Source: Oehlia diaphana
Taxonomy: Eukaryota; Glomeromycota; Glomeromycetes; Glomerales; Glomeraceae
Reading direction: 5' to 3'
Length of the DNA: 40,219 bases
Assembly (NCBI GenBank): GCA_003833135.1
Contig: QZLH01000720.1
Span: forward strand, 10,010-50,228
The notes below the pieces were generated by a model. It had not been told where the DNA came from. It searched no databases and saw only the letters and a program-made list of their open reading frames with translations. Below are positions 27,137 to 39,175 of this stretch, piece by piece. Position numbers and translations under genes: made by a program. Each line of letters opens with the position of its first letter. The first letter of the stretch is position 1.

Positions 27137-30100
27137 CTATTTAACATAAATTGATATATGAATAAAAATACATTATTAGTTATAAATTAGAAAATTCATA
27201 AAAAAATCTATACCTCATTTAGTACTTCATTAGTAAATTCTTGTGAATTATCTAAATATTTTAAAGCAACTCTTTTATCCTTCCACATAGCTGAATATAT
27301 TGTAGCAAAACCACCTTTGCCTATTTTTTGAATTTTATAAAACTGATTATATAGTATCCATTCAATACTATCCGTTATCTGAATGGAATCATCAATTCTT
27401 ACACTTCCACTTAGCTTGGTAACCAAAATATAGTTATTCGAATTTGGATTTTGTGATATTCCAAATGGTTTAAAGACATTTCTATTAATTTCTTTTAAGT
27501 GCTCTTTAGCCTAAAATACAAACAAAAAAGATAAATATATGGTATTAAAAAAAAGTTAGGATATTTATAAGAATGCCATACCTCATTTATTATAAGTTCA
27601 ATAGGACATTGTGAGTTATATAAGCATTTCAAAGTAACTTCTTTATTTGAATCTCTTCTATAATAATTATTCCATCCATCCTTTTTGCATAATGGACCAT
27701 CTTTCCATATTGCTGAATATACTGTTATAAAATCATTTTTATTTTTTTCATTTATTTTATCAAGCTGATAATATGGAATCCATTCAAATACTAAATCACA
27801 ATGATTAATTTCTAATTGCATTTCTTGAATAAAATCATCGATTTTTTCATTTCCGCTTATCCAAGTAATATTATTTAGAATTAAAATATAATCTTTGGTA
27901 TCTGGATTTTGTGATATTCCATATGGTTTAATGATTTTTCTATTAAATTCTTTTAAGTACTTTTAGCCTAAAATATAAGCAAAAGAGATAAATAACTGAA
28001 ATGTAATCAATAAAAAAAGGTTAAGAATACTTATAAGAATGTTATACCTCATTTATTATAAGTTCAATAGAGTCTTGTGAGTTATATAAGCATTTCAAAG
28101 TAACTTCTTTATATGATTCTCTTGTATAATAATTATTCCATCCATCCTTTTTGCACAATGGACCATCTTTCCATATTGCTGAATATACTGTTATAAAATT
28201 ATTTTTATTTGTTTCATTAATTTTATCAAGCTGATAATATGGAATCCATTCAAATACTAAATCATTATGATTAATTCCTAATTGCATTTCTTGAATAAAA
28301 TCATCGATTTTTTCATTTCCGCTTATCCAGGTAATATTATTTAGAATTAAAATATAATCTTTGGTATCTGGATTTTGTGATATTCCATATGGTTTAATGA
28401 TTTTTCTATTGAATTCTTTTAAGTACTTTTTAGCCTAAAATATAAGCAAAAGAGATAAATAAATATAATCAATAAAAAAGGTTAAGAATACTTATAAGAA
28501 TGTTATACCTCATTTATTACAAGTTCAATAGAGTCTTGTGAGTTATATAAGCATTTCAAAGTAACTTCTTTATTTGAATCTCTTGTATAATAATTATTCC
28601 ATCCATCCTTTTTGCATAATGGACCATCTTTCCATATTGCTGAATATACTTTCACAAAATCATTTTTATTTATTTTATTAATTTTATCAAGCTGATAATA
28701 TGGAATTTATTCAAATACTAAATCATATTCTTTAATATTTGATTGTATTTCTCGAATAAAATCATCAATTTTTTTATTTCCGCTTATCCAGATAATATTA
28801 TTTAGAACTAAAATATAATCTTTGGTATCTGGATTTTGTGATATTCCATATGGTTTAATGATTTTTCTATTAAATTCTTTTAAGTACTTTTTAGCCTAAA
28901 ATATAAACAAAAAGATTAATACATTATATTGAAAAAAGTTAAGAACATTTATAAAAATGGTATACCTCATTTATTATAAGTTCAATAGAGTCTTGTGAGT
29001 TATACAAGCATTTCAAATAAACTAATTTAACTTCTTTATTTGAATCTCTTATAAAATAATTATTCCATCCATCCTTTTTGCATAATGGACCATCTTTCCA
29101 TATTGCTGAATATACTTTCACAAAATCATTTTTATTTATTTTATTAATTTTATCAAGCTGATAATATGGAATACATTCAAATACTAAATCATATTCTTTA
29201 ATATTTGATTGTATTTCTTGAATAAAATCATCAATTTTTTTATTTCCGCTTATCCAGATAATATTATTTAGAACTAAAATATAATCTTTGGTATCTGGAT
29301 TTTGTGATATTCCATATAGTTTGATGATTTTTCCATTAAATTCTTTTAAGTACTTTTTAGCCTAAAATATAAACAAAAGATTAATACATTATATTGAAAA
29401 GTTAAGAACATTTATAAAAATGGTATACCTCATTTATTATAATTTCTATAAAATCTTGTGAGTTATATAAGTATTTTAAAGTAACTTTTTTATTTGAATC
29501 TCTTGAGCACTCATAATTATCATCATTATCATAATATAGTGGACCATGTTTCCATATTGTTGAATATACTGTTATAAAATCATTTTTATTTATTTCATTA
29601 ATTTTATCAAACTGATAATATGGAATCCATTCAAATACTAAATCAGAATGATTAATTTCTAATTGCATTTCTTTAATAAAACCATCAATTTTTTCATTTC
29701 CGCTTATCCAGGTAAAATTATTTAGAACTAAAATATAATCTTTGGTATCTGGATTTTGTGATATTCCATATGGTTTAATGTTTTTTCTATTAAATTCTTT
29801 TAAGTACTTTTTAGCCTAAAACATAAGCAAAAAAAGATAAATATATTAAATTAAAAAAAAGTTAAAAATACTTATAAGAATTTTGTACCTCAAGTTCAAT
29901 AGCATCTTGTGAGTTATATAAGCATTTTAATGCTACTTCTTTATTTGGATCTCTCATATAGTTTATATTCCATTGATTCTTCATATATATTGGACCATCC
30001 TTCCATATTGCTGAATATACTGTCATAAAATCATATTTATTTATTTCACTAATTTTATCAAGTTGATTGTATGGTATCCATTCAAATATTATATCATCAT

Positions 30101-31127
30101 TAATATTTGATTGCAATTCTTGAATAAAATCATCAATTTTTTTATTCCCGCTCATCCAGTTAATATGATCATTTAGAACTAAAATATAATCTTTTGTATT
30201 TGGATGTTGAGATATTCCATATATTTTAATAATCTTTGAACATATACTTGCCTAAAACATGAATAAATGAGATTAATATTTTAACTAAAAAAAAAAAAAA
30301 TGGAAAATATATAATCTACTACACACCTTAATTAGAACTTCGTTAGTAATATTTTGTGAGTTATGAAAATACTTCAAAGTAATTTTTTTATTTAAATCTC
30401 TTACATATATATTATACTGATTACTATAATATAGTGGGTCATTCTTCCATATTGCTGAATATGTTGTCATAAAGCCATTTTTGTCAATTTCTTTAATTTC
30501 ATTAAATTGACTGTATGATATCCATTCAAATATTATCTCATCACTATTATTAGTATTTAATTGCATTTCTTGAATTAATTCGTCGATGTTTTCATCTCCA
30601 CTTGTCCATTTTACGAGGTTTATGTAATTATTTAGAACTAAAATATAATCATTTGTATCTGGGTTTTGAGATATTCCATATATTTCATTAATCTTATGAC
30701 CACATCTATTTATTGAATATTTTTTAGCCTAAAACATAGATGAGAGATAAATAATTATGTCAAAAATAAAAAGAAAAAATGCAAAAAGATTTTATACCTC
30801 ATATATTACGAAATCAATGAGATTTTGTGAGTTATGAAAATGTTTTAAAGCAACTTTTTTATTTGGAACTCTTGCATATTTATTGTCCTGTTCGTTCCAA
30901 TCTAATGGTCCATCACGCCATATTACTGAATATAATGTTATAAAGTTATTTTTACTCGTTTCTTTAATTTCATAAAACTGATTGTATGGTATCCATTCAA
31001 ATATTATTCCATCGTTATAGTATTCAGTTTCTAATTGTGTTTTTTGAATGAAATAATCAATTACTCCATTTCCACTAGTCCAATTTTCAAAATTGTCTAT
31101 TAAATATTCCTTCGGAGAAGACGGCAT

Positions 31128-32219
31128 TATAAACAGCTTTAGGGGTAAAAATAATTTTTGAATAAAAATACTGCAACAAGCAAATATATAATGATCATCA
31201 ATAAAAGCTTATGCAAAAGGGCGCAATACGGCTAAATTTATGCAACAACTTTTTTTGTTAGGTTGCTCCAAATTTCATAGTATAGTTGACATATTAATTA
31301 TCTTCATTTTACACAGGTCTTATGCATCATTACATGCCAGACGGTTCGTTACAGTTCGGACTAATTAGACTCTATTGTAGCCGCTATTATTCCACATAAA
31401 CATCTATACTTATTTTAGATTGTGTAAAATTTCAAAAAATGAAATTCCGTTTCTTTCTTTTTTTTTATAAATATATTTTTTTTTAATGTGAATATAATTA
31501 AAATAGATTAATCAACATATTCTAAAAATAAATTACTTTTCTGGAATAACTACAGTAGATATAATTATGATTACATCATAAGTGATTGAAAAAAAAATGA
31601 TTGCTAAAAATAAACAATATATATATAGTATATATTTGCGTTCAGCGGAATTAATTCTTTTTATAAATAGTATACTACATATATTTGCGAAAGGAATATT
31701 ATTCCCGTTTTTGGAAATTTCATTTGTTTTAAATCTAATTGTCCATGACTTAATTATATGATTGCGTAATATTATAATTATTATGGCGTAAAAAAATAGA
31801 AGCTAAATAACAAGTTAAATGAATAAAATTTATTAATATACATTTTATTCCAGAAGGAACTGTTTGATGACAATAAATACCGTGTTATTATTTAAGTCTA
31901 TGATGATCCTTACGAAAAAATATTTCGCGCTCTTATGATCATTTTAAGTTTTCATAATGATGTTCAACCAGTTACCAGTCTAAAGGATATTTAATAAGAA
32001 AAAGAGATTCGATATTTGTACAAATGCATACATAGGTTCAAAAAAAAAAAAAAATTAGTGAATTAACTTATCGGTTAAAGATAGCACATAAATTTAATTT
32101 TTGATGAATTTGCGTGAGATAACATAACAAAATATTAAAATCATACAAAAAATAATCATGTGATTACATATATATTTTTATAGTAGTTTAATTTAGTAGT
32201 ATTTATTTTTACAACGGAG
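31128..32219. other. AT-rich region upstream of locus B
   Basis: Contains GCGCAATACGGCTAAA at 31221 and a block to about 31345 related to 32254-32380. No gene seen. Confidence 0.5.
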
Positions 32220-32440
32220 ATAATTTGATTTTTCTGCTTATGCATGTAAGTGGGCGCATGTGATACGTCGATGTGATACGGCTGAAACATACATGTTTCA
32301 ACAATTTTTTATGGATAGATCGCTCCAAACCTTTCATAGTATAATTGACATATTAATTATATTAATTTTACACAAATTTTTTCCATCCAAAATCTACGCC
32401 ATGCAAGTTCTGTTTAAACTTCTTCAAAATCGTAGAATAT
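32220..32440 (-). repeat. orphan copy of the kinase upstream region
   Basis: GCGCATGTGATACG (32254), GATACGGCTGAAA, GCTCCAAA and TTCATAGTATAATTGACA align with 31221-31345 upstream of locus B, but no kinase exon follows on the low-coordinate side before locus B's own upstream region. Probably left by loss of a gene copy. Confidence 0.45.
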
Positions 32441-33340
32441 TCTTTTTTCATCAAGTTACGACCGATCATCGAGGATACAATACCCACCTATGGATCATAT
32501 CAAAGTAATTAAAAATACACGCAAACAATCATCTTATAAACACCCGTTTTGAGTATAAAATCCATAAGCAAATCCTTTAGCACAAAATTTCAGATTTCAA
32601 ATTACAGAAAGTGAAACCACTAGAAAATTCTTTATATCTAAATTAAAGTAAGTTATTTTTGTATCAAAGTATTACATTTAAAATTTAAAATATTTATTAA
32701 AATCAGATAATTGAAAATTCTATTTCTTGGATTTTGAATTTTAATTTTTGATTTTAATTTAATTAAATAATACTGTATTTTAATTAATTCTAATTAATTA
32801 TACAAATGATAATTAAAATAACAATAATAATAAATAAACTTCATGTTGTGACGGGAACCGTTGGAACTTGGAAGGTCTCAAGCATCAAGGTTCAAAAAGA
32901 AAAATTTCAAATTATTTTGGTAATGTTACATTTTGTTTTAATGATTTCGCATTTATTAATAATTTTAATAATCATGATGATTTTGATTGTTTTTTGATAA
33001 ATAGATTCTAAATAATTATAAAATCGAATACTGATGATAAATCACAGTTTATTAATATAATAAAATTGAGTTAAAAAATCATTGAAATTAATTTCCTTCT
33101 ACGAAGGATATTATCAAGATTGGTTATATATATATATTTATTTATTATTAAATTAGCTCAGTTTTTACAAAAAAAATTTTATCTTCAAAATAATAGTAAA
33201 ATATACTAAATTTATCTTAAAAAGTTTAATCTAAAGTTTAACAAAGTTTAGTTTAAAAGTAGCTTAATAATATTGAAAGTAATAATGTCAATAAAGCAAA
33301 ATTTAGAATACAACTGATCACGTAGATGAATCTTTTGCGT
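32441..33340. other. AT-rich non-coding region
   Basis: Nothing recognisable; long A/T tracts and short simple repeats. Open frames here are short, of low complexity and unsupported. Confidence 0.5.
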
Positions 33341-33348
33341 AGTATTTC

Positions 33349-33777
33349 GTACCCCACTTTTGTTATTCCCCTGTAGTAAAAACTTCATAAATTTTACCGC
33401 GAAAATGAAAATTAATATAAATAAGTAAAATAATTTAAAAATTTGAAATATTCTCATAAAAGAACATCATTAATAAAATTCCTAAAATTTAAAGTGTTTA
33501 TATAAAGCATAATTTATTTTTACAAGTGCATAAAATAAAATATTAAAGAATATATGTATTTCTATGAAAATAAACTAAATTTTTCTAATTTCTGTTATTT
33601 AGCAATTGCAAGAATTATTTGATGAAGAGTACATTTTCTCACTTTTTTTCGTTAATTTGCCATTTAACTTTTAATTTTCAGAAGAATGGCGCAGTAACGT
33701 TTAAAAACTTTGAGTAACCCGCTTAACATCATTATTCATTATAGGGGAAGGTACAAACAACAAAAGTGGGTACTACA
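33349..33777. mobile_element. candidate MITE of about 430 bp
   Basis: TACCCCACTTTTGTTATT at 33349 and, inverted, TACCCACTTTTGTTGTT at about 33755-33772 are near-identical ends pointing inward, followed in both by CCCCT. No ORF inside. Target duplications not resolved. Confidence 0.45.
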
Positions 33778-35380
33778 TTCAATTTGAAAAATATTTACGA
33801 ATTTATTTATCTATCGCCAAGTTTCCGCGATTGTATAACAAGTTAACATTAAACATGGCAGGGAGCTATAGTCATAGTATAATTAGAACTGTAATAATTC
33901 TGACTTTTTTTTAATTAAGTTGGCTTATACTACCATACAGTATCATAATTATGATAAATAGTTTAAAAGAATTTCTAAATTTTAACTGGTGGAAAAATTA
34001 CTGGTAGATCATATGATTGTATATTAAATATTCACGTGATTTATTATGACGATGCAATTTCATTTGGCTCGCTTCGCTCGCCAGGTTTTTCTAGCCAAAC
34101 CATAACTTTCACTTTATTTGCAAAATTTTTTTTTATATTTAACATATCTATAAAAAAAATGAGAAATTACTCTTAACTAGCTATTAACATAATTTTTTTA
34201 TCATTTGGTAAAGGATGATCATTTTCGGTTTATTTTGCTTGTTAATCATTTTTGGCTTAGTTATTTCACTTGTTAATCATTTTAAGGTTAATTATCTTGA
34301 TGATTGTTAATTTTTTGGTTCAAAAATAAAAAAATATATATATCAGAATATGTGATTAACTTTAAATAATAATACAGAATTACTTGATAAAGCATTTATT
34401 TAAAATCATTTTTAGAATTACTACCCTGAAAAAAAATTTTCATGATAGCATTATAACGATAATGAGATGACGATAATGAAAATTTACCGTTTGATTGTTG
34501 TTTATTTTTTTGGTTCAAAATAAAAAAAATATGTATCTATATTTAAATAAGTAATACAAACAAATTGTTTATTTACATAACATTAAATTTGTCATCCGGT
34601 TGTTGATCATTTTTGGCTGACAAAAATATTATTCAGTTTTCACATGATTTGCTAAAAATTTTATCCCACAATTTTTAAGCAAGAAAGAACATTCTATAAA
34701 AGTGCAATATGACCTTATGGGTGGGTGGGTGGCGCGTCACGTTATTGTAATGACTTGAAATGATTGACATGTCATGATAGGTTAACGTTAACGTTAACTT
34801 AACGTTAACATAAGATTAGTTTTTGAGTGATTTCCATTTTAAGATGCTGATCCCCCATCTTTGGTATTGATTTGCTGATTATATAAATACATTTCGAATC
34901 AAGCTTTTCTATTTTAGTACGATCGGCAACCAACAAATCTTTTAGTGTTTTAATAACAACAAATCTTTTAGTGTTTTAAATAGCAATTATTCCATGACAT
35001 TGACTTACAAAAGTAAATTATCTTTCAATAAAGTTTTAACTAAATTTTCCACACGTGAGGTTATTTTAATAATATTCAATTTTTGTTAACATAATTCAAT
35101 TTTTTTTGAATAGACACTTTTATTCTACCTACTTTCATTTCTTATAAGGACAAATGCTTTTCCACACGTTTGGTATTATATTAAGGCTAAAAAAATTCAT
35201 GCTTCAATATTTAATTATTAAAAATAATACCAGTATGAAATTTTGAGATTATAAATTTTAATAAAGGGTATTGATATTGTCAAAGTACAATAAATTTTTG
35301 TCTACTTTTATTGTATTACATTTATAATGTTATTCATAATTACCAAACAAACAGACAAATTATACTGATTATAGTTATTG
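33778..35380. other. AT-rich non-coding region with several small repeats
   Basis: Includes degenerate copies of TTGTTAATCATTTTTGGCT (34240-34290, 34590-34620), a duplicated block with TTTTTTGGTTCAAAA (about 34300 and 34510), a near-G4 tract GGGTGGGTGGGTGG (34719-34732), GTTAAC repeats (34781-34809), and a 26-bp direct tandem repeat (34931-34956, 34957-34982). TATATAAATA near 34879 precedes the tandem repeat, but no ORF follows. Confidence 0.45.
34931..34982. repeat. 26-bp direct tandem repeat
   Basis: Two nearly identical copies starting CAACAAATCTTTTAGTGTTT, about 50 bp after a TATA-like sequence. Confidence 0.7.
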
Positions 35381-35384
35381 GATG

Positions 35385-35580
35385 GGTAAAGTATCAGTCA
35401 CCCTGTAAGGATACCCGATACCTACCCTACGAAAAAAAATGCATCCGGAATTTATCCCAGTTAAATAAATTCCGGTGTCCAGAAAATATTCCAAAACGTG
35501 CGCGTTTCCGGATGTTCGGAATATGTCCAGTTTTAGCTCAGCTCAGAATTTGTCTGGAATTCTGCGCAACTGACCCATTT
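35385..35580. mobile_element. CCGGA/TCTGGA-rich element, related to 36912-37162
   Basis: Many CCGGA, GTCCAGAA and TCTGGAATT motifs, as in the MITE at 36912-37162. Ends are less clear (ATGGGT at 35383 and, inverted, ACCCAT at 35573). Locally much richer in GC than its surroundings. Confidence 0.4.
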
Positions 35581-35774
35581 TAAAGATGATCAGATGAATA
35601 TTATGATTTTACTATCATTCATCCAAAGTTTAAATTAACATCATACTCTAAGTTTACTTATTACGTCAATTTTAAATATCAGATTTGTGATTTTACATTT
35701 TTTTAATTTTTATATTTTTCTGTTTTTAAAATATTATCAGAATTTTTCATGTTGTCCGGGCTATTATTTATTCC

Positions 35775-36184
35775 ACGAATAATGACAAAATTTTCCGTTG
35801 AATAATTTTTATCCTAGAATATAAATAAAGAAATTAATACATTATATTAAAAACGTATATATATAAAATATCGTAAAAAATTTTATATCTCATCTACTAT
35901 TAGAATTATGCATGTAAACGTTTTAATTGCAACTTTCTTATTTGGAACTCTTGTACATTTGTTATTTCGTTTGTTCCACCGTCTCGCCATGATTACTGAA
36001 TATACCGTTATAAAACCATTTTTATCTATTTCATTAATATCACAATAATTATATCCATTCAAATACTATTTAATCGTCATAGTAACAAGTTTTTAATTGC
36101 ATTTCTTGAATGAAATTTATCAATTTCTTCATTTCCACTGGTCCTATTTTTAAAATTATTCTGTAAATATTTCAAACAATCCAT
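35775..36184 (-). pseudogene. locus C: decayed copy of the first exon of the kinase arrays
   Basis: On the minus strand from 36184, ATGGATTGTTTGAAATATTT and the following DNA align with locus A exon 1, then its intron and the first codons of exon 2 (down to about 35775). There are several indels and an in-frame stop (GACGATTAAATAG). It is closer to locus A than to B. Confidence 0.7.
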
Positions 36185-36366
36185 TATTGTCTAAACAAAA
36201 AATTTTTTTTAAGCTATATAAATGATTATCTATGGTTAGGCCGTTTCAAATTTGTTAAATCTCACGTATATTTTAAGTTAGTCTGTCACAAGACAATCTT
36301 CAATATTTCGTTTTCAAAAATATTATTATTGAGTCATGAATTTGATGACCCGACCCGAAGAAAATG

Positions 36367-36411
36367 TTTCGGCATATTGTCTTGAAATTTTATATATAAA
36401 AATGCCGAAAC
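36367..36411. repeat. short inverted repeat
   Basis: GTTTCGGCAT at 36367 and ATGCCGAAAC ending at 36411, 25 bp apart; a stem-loop in the region upstream of the locus C relic. Confidence 0.5.
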
Positions 36412-36911
36412 TTTTTATATATACAAATTATTAAGAAAGAAGTTAAAAAAAAAACGTTTTTTATTTTTTTTTAATGAGAAACACCGGGTTCACCGTTTTT
36501 TATTAAAAAACGTTTTTTTATATTTCTTTAATTATAAATTTAATAATCTTTATTAAATCTTGCATCAACCCAACTCACCTCTAAAACATGAACTCTCATT
36601 TATAATCAAAACAATAAGATGTTTATTAAAGGTTTCCAATTAAAGGTTTGCAAAAAAGGTTATGATTGAACTCTCCGAAGTCGATAACAAAGATTCATAC
36701 AAAATTAAGAATAGCATGTTTGGTTGTTTCATATAGGAAAATATAGTGGTATGTGTTGTTGCAAAGTATATATGGAAATCAAACTTTCTTTGAGTACTGA
36801 TGCCAAAGGTGAAATAAAGTTTATCACTGCATTATCAAGAGACGTGATCGAGAATATTATTTCACTTGAGAAAAATCTGGCGTAGCCGAAATCTGGAAAA
36901 ATTTCGGTAGT

Positions 36912-37162
36912 AGCCTGCCCTATAAAAAAAATGTTCGGAATTGTAGCTAGAAACATGGGAAATGTCCAGAAAATTGCAATGTTCCGGACACTTTCTGGAC
37001 ACTGGGCCTGAACCCTCCTAGACATTTTCTGGACATTTTCTGGAATATGGAAAATTTCACCGTCCGGAATATTGCAATATTACGGACATATCCCAGACAA
37101 ATGAAATTTTTCCGGACGTTTTTAGCTACAATTTCTGGAAATTCTTTTTTTTTATAGAGGCT
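36912..37162. mobile_element. MITE overlapping the 3' end of the 37152-38915 gene
   Basis: About 45-bp imperfect terminal inverted repeats: AGCCTGCCCTATAAAAAAAA followed by GAATTGTAGCTAGAAA on the left, and the reverse complement of AGCCTCTATAAAAAAAAAGA followed by GAAATTGTAGCTAAAA on the right. The interior carries about ten CCGGACA or TCTGGACA motifs in both orientations. No ORF of its own. Confidence 0.65.
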
Positions 37163-38915
37163 GGCGGCATTTACTTCGAGTTAGAACATTTTGTTCTCTT
37201 GGGCGTAAGTTCCCCTTATACTTAAAATCTTCATCGTCAGAAGATTCATCATCAACTTCATCACCTTCATTGATATCGTTAGTAATCATTACGGGTTTAT
37301 TAAGGAAGGGTGCATAACGATCATTAGAGGCGAGGTTGATAATGTAAGCGACGGATTTAAGTAATGTAGGGTCCGTTGAAGTGTTTTTAATAAAGCCCGA
37401 TATACTTAATAATCCATAGTTTTCTTCCTCTACTTTATATACTCTCCTTTTAAGAAACCACGTTTGGTCATACGTTGAAAGAACGCCATACCTATAGAAT
37501 AAAATAGTCATGTTAAAATCTGTTAATGTTAAATATAATAAAAGGAGAAATGGATTTTTTTACCTCAAACTATTGGCACACATATAGCCATATATCTGAT
37601 TTATAGGGTCAAATACTGAGGTATCTTTTGAATAAACAAATGTCCTTTCTCGTTCTTTCTTCTCCTGATAGTAGAGGGAGGCAATATCCTCATTTTGGGG
37701 TACTTGCAAAACCCACTTAGGTTTGCATTCCCAAGCTACAAGTAGTAACATGTTACCATTTACTACAACAAAATCTGGTTGTCCGATAGTATCCTTTAAG
37801 GCACGACCATCCAAAAAAAGAATGGATTGATCCAATGGTGTTAATGCATCAAATATATTAATATCTGATGCAGTCCAAATATCCTTTTCGCAAGTGACTT
37901 TCCGACACTTACTAAACGTTGGTTTTGGATATTTAATATCCTCCTCTGGTTTCCAAGTTCTTACTTCCTGTTCAAACCTCACCCAATTTGTGATCTCATC
38001 GGGAAATCGTTGCTCAGTGGACTCAGTACTTGAATTTGACTTACCACGTAACTCAAGATAGATCAAATTCGGTAAAGTATTGCATACAACATTCGATAAA
38101 GAAATCTCTTCTGAAAGAATTGAAGATAAAGCCTGAATCGAAGAAGAAGAAGATGATGCCTCTTCTGGAAGAATTGAAGGTGAAATCTTTCTTTTTGTCC
38201 GTGGGTGAACATTTTCTTTATCTTCATTCTTTCGTTTTATATTGTGATTCTATAGTAATATTTTAGTTTAGTGAATTATACAATTATTACACAAGAATTC
38301 ATAATTTATCCACTCACCCTTTCACGCCTTTCACGTTCCTCAATTATCTTTTTCCAATAACTTTTTAAACCATCACCGGAACGTTCTGAATCTACCTGTT
38401 AATATAGGAATAATGTTAGCAGTGCATTATTTTTTTACTTAGTAATAAAGGAAGATGTTATGATTCCTCCTTCAGAATCAGTGAACCTTTACCAACAACA
38501 AAGTTTGGGCGCCCAAATAGAGAACACCTGGAGTGGTTACCAGTATCAAAACCCAGTAATTCTCCCGATCAGCGCGGCAGGTAACCGGGAGTTGCCCACA
38601 CTTTACAAAATAAAAAAACGCACCTTCTTCTTTATATCTTCATAATTGCTTTCTTCATGTTCTTCAGAAGCTTTTAAAAATCGACCAGCCCAAATCTTAT
38701 CAGTACGACTCCAATTATCTAAAAATGGAGGCGAAGTTACAATTTCGTCCTGATAAAGGGCCAGAAATCCGCGGTATGATGGTTTTTTTTGTTCCCTTAA
38801 ATAAGAAACGAGAACTAGAAAAGGGCAAACTAGTTAGGAAATAAAGAATACAAGTGAAGGAATGTAGCAAATTGACACAAGACTTACCGTCACGGCCAAT
38901 ATAATTTTTGCTCAT
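37152..38915 (-). CDS. PD-(D/E)XK nuclease-like protein, five exons (440 aa)
   Basis: Exons (minus, 5' to 3'): 38888-38915, 38624-38814, 38318-38395, 37564-38249, 37152-37491; phases 1, 0, 0, 2; total 1323 nt. The N-terminal third is charged (NYEDIKKKVDSERSGDGLKS) with KRK motifs, then a Ser/Glu-rich linker. GQPDFVVV near residue 255 and LLLVAWECKPKWVL near 271 are the PD and E-x-K of a PD-(D/E)XK core; INQIYGYMCANSLRYGVLST and YDQTWFLKR follow, a helix-strand pair typical of this family in Rhizophagus, where it is often found with kinase domains; none is attached here. The acidic C-terminus ends in CRQPL, encoded by the MITE end. The third intron from the 3' side (38396-38623, 228 bp) is long and partly GC-rich, suggesting an insertion. 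Target unknown. Confidence 0.7.
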
Positions 38916-38980
38916 AGTGATGTTGTTTATATGAATGAGAAATTATTAATGAATACGTTAAGTGAGAAAACAAAAAATTG

Positions 38981-39175
38981 CAGAACCTTAACAGACCTAG
39001 AAACACGAAAATATGCATTATACCGTTATATATATACACACACGAAATAACTTTTGTTCGGACTTTGGATGTTTTCAGAACCTTAACTCTTTATTTAACA
39101 GAGCTAGAAACACGAAAATACTCATTATACGTTATATATATATATACACGAAATAATTTTGTTCGGACTTTGAGT
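38981..39175. repeat. two tandem copies of a unit of about 95 bp
   Basis: Both start CAGAACCTTAAC and run through CTAGAAACACGAAAATA, a TA-rich stretch and TTGTTCGGACTTTG. Confidence 0.7.

Larger units (their letters stand above)
26351..31127 (-). pseudogene. locus B: paralogous N-lobe array plus kinase, with three lesions
   Basis: Exons (minus, 5' to 3'): 30798-31127, 30327-30728, 29889-30251, 29429-29815, 28966-29361, 28509-28895, 28048-28434, 27582-27967, 27214-27510, 26351-27136. Same ten-exon, phase-0 plan as locus A; introns 67-80 bp. Lesions: exon 6 has TAA (28707-28709) for the Trp of FEWIPY; exon 8 lacks one T at 27961-27964 (four T where sister exons have five) and meets a stop five codons in; exon 10 has a 13-bp tandem duplication that changes the C-terminus. 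Exon 9 keeps a good glycine loop (GKGGFATIYSAMWK, RVALK) and exon 10 keeps HHDFHTGN, SDMGLC and APE, so exons 9-10 could still encode an active kinase. Exons 6 and 8 are the broken ones and are flanked by phase-0 introns. Confidence 0.7.

Noticed and set aside
32806..33457. Short hydrophobic open frames in AT-rich spacers
   Set aside because: Ile/Leu/Phe/Asn-rich translations of A/T tracts without motifs; typical of chance frames in AT-rich DNA.
34719..34732. G-quadruplex
   Set aside because: The fourth G tract has only two G, so a stable three-layer quadruplex is not assured.
36729..37025. 98-codon minus-strand frame in the MITE
   Set aside because: It runs through the repeated CCGGACA/TCTGGACA motifs, so the apparent protein is a by-product of the repeat.
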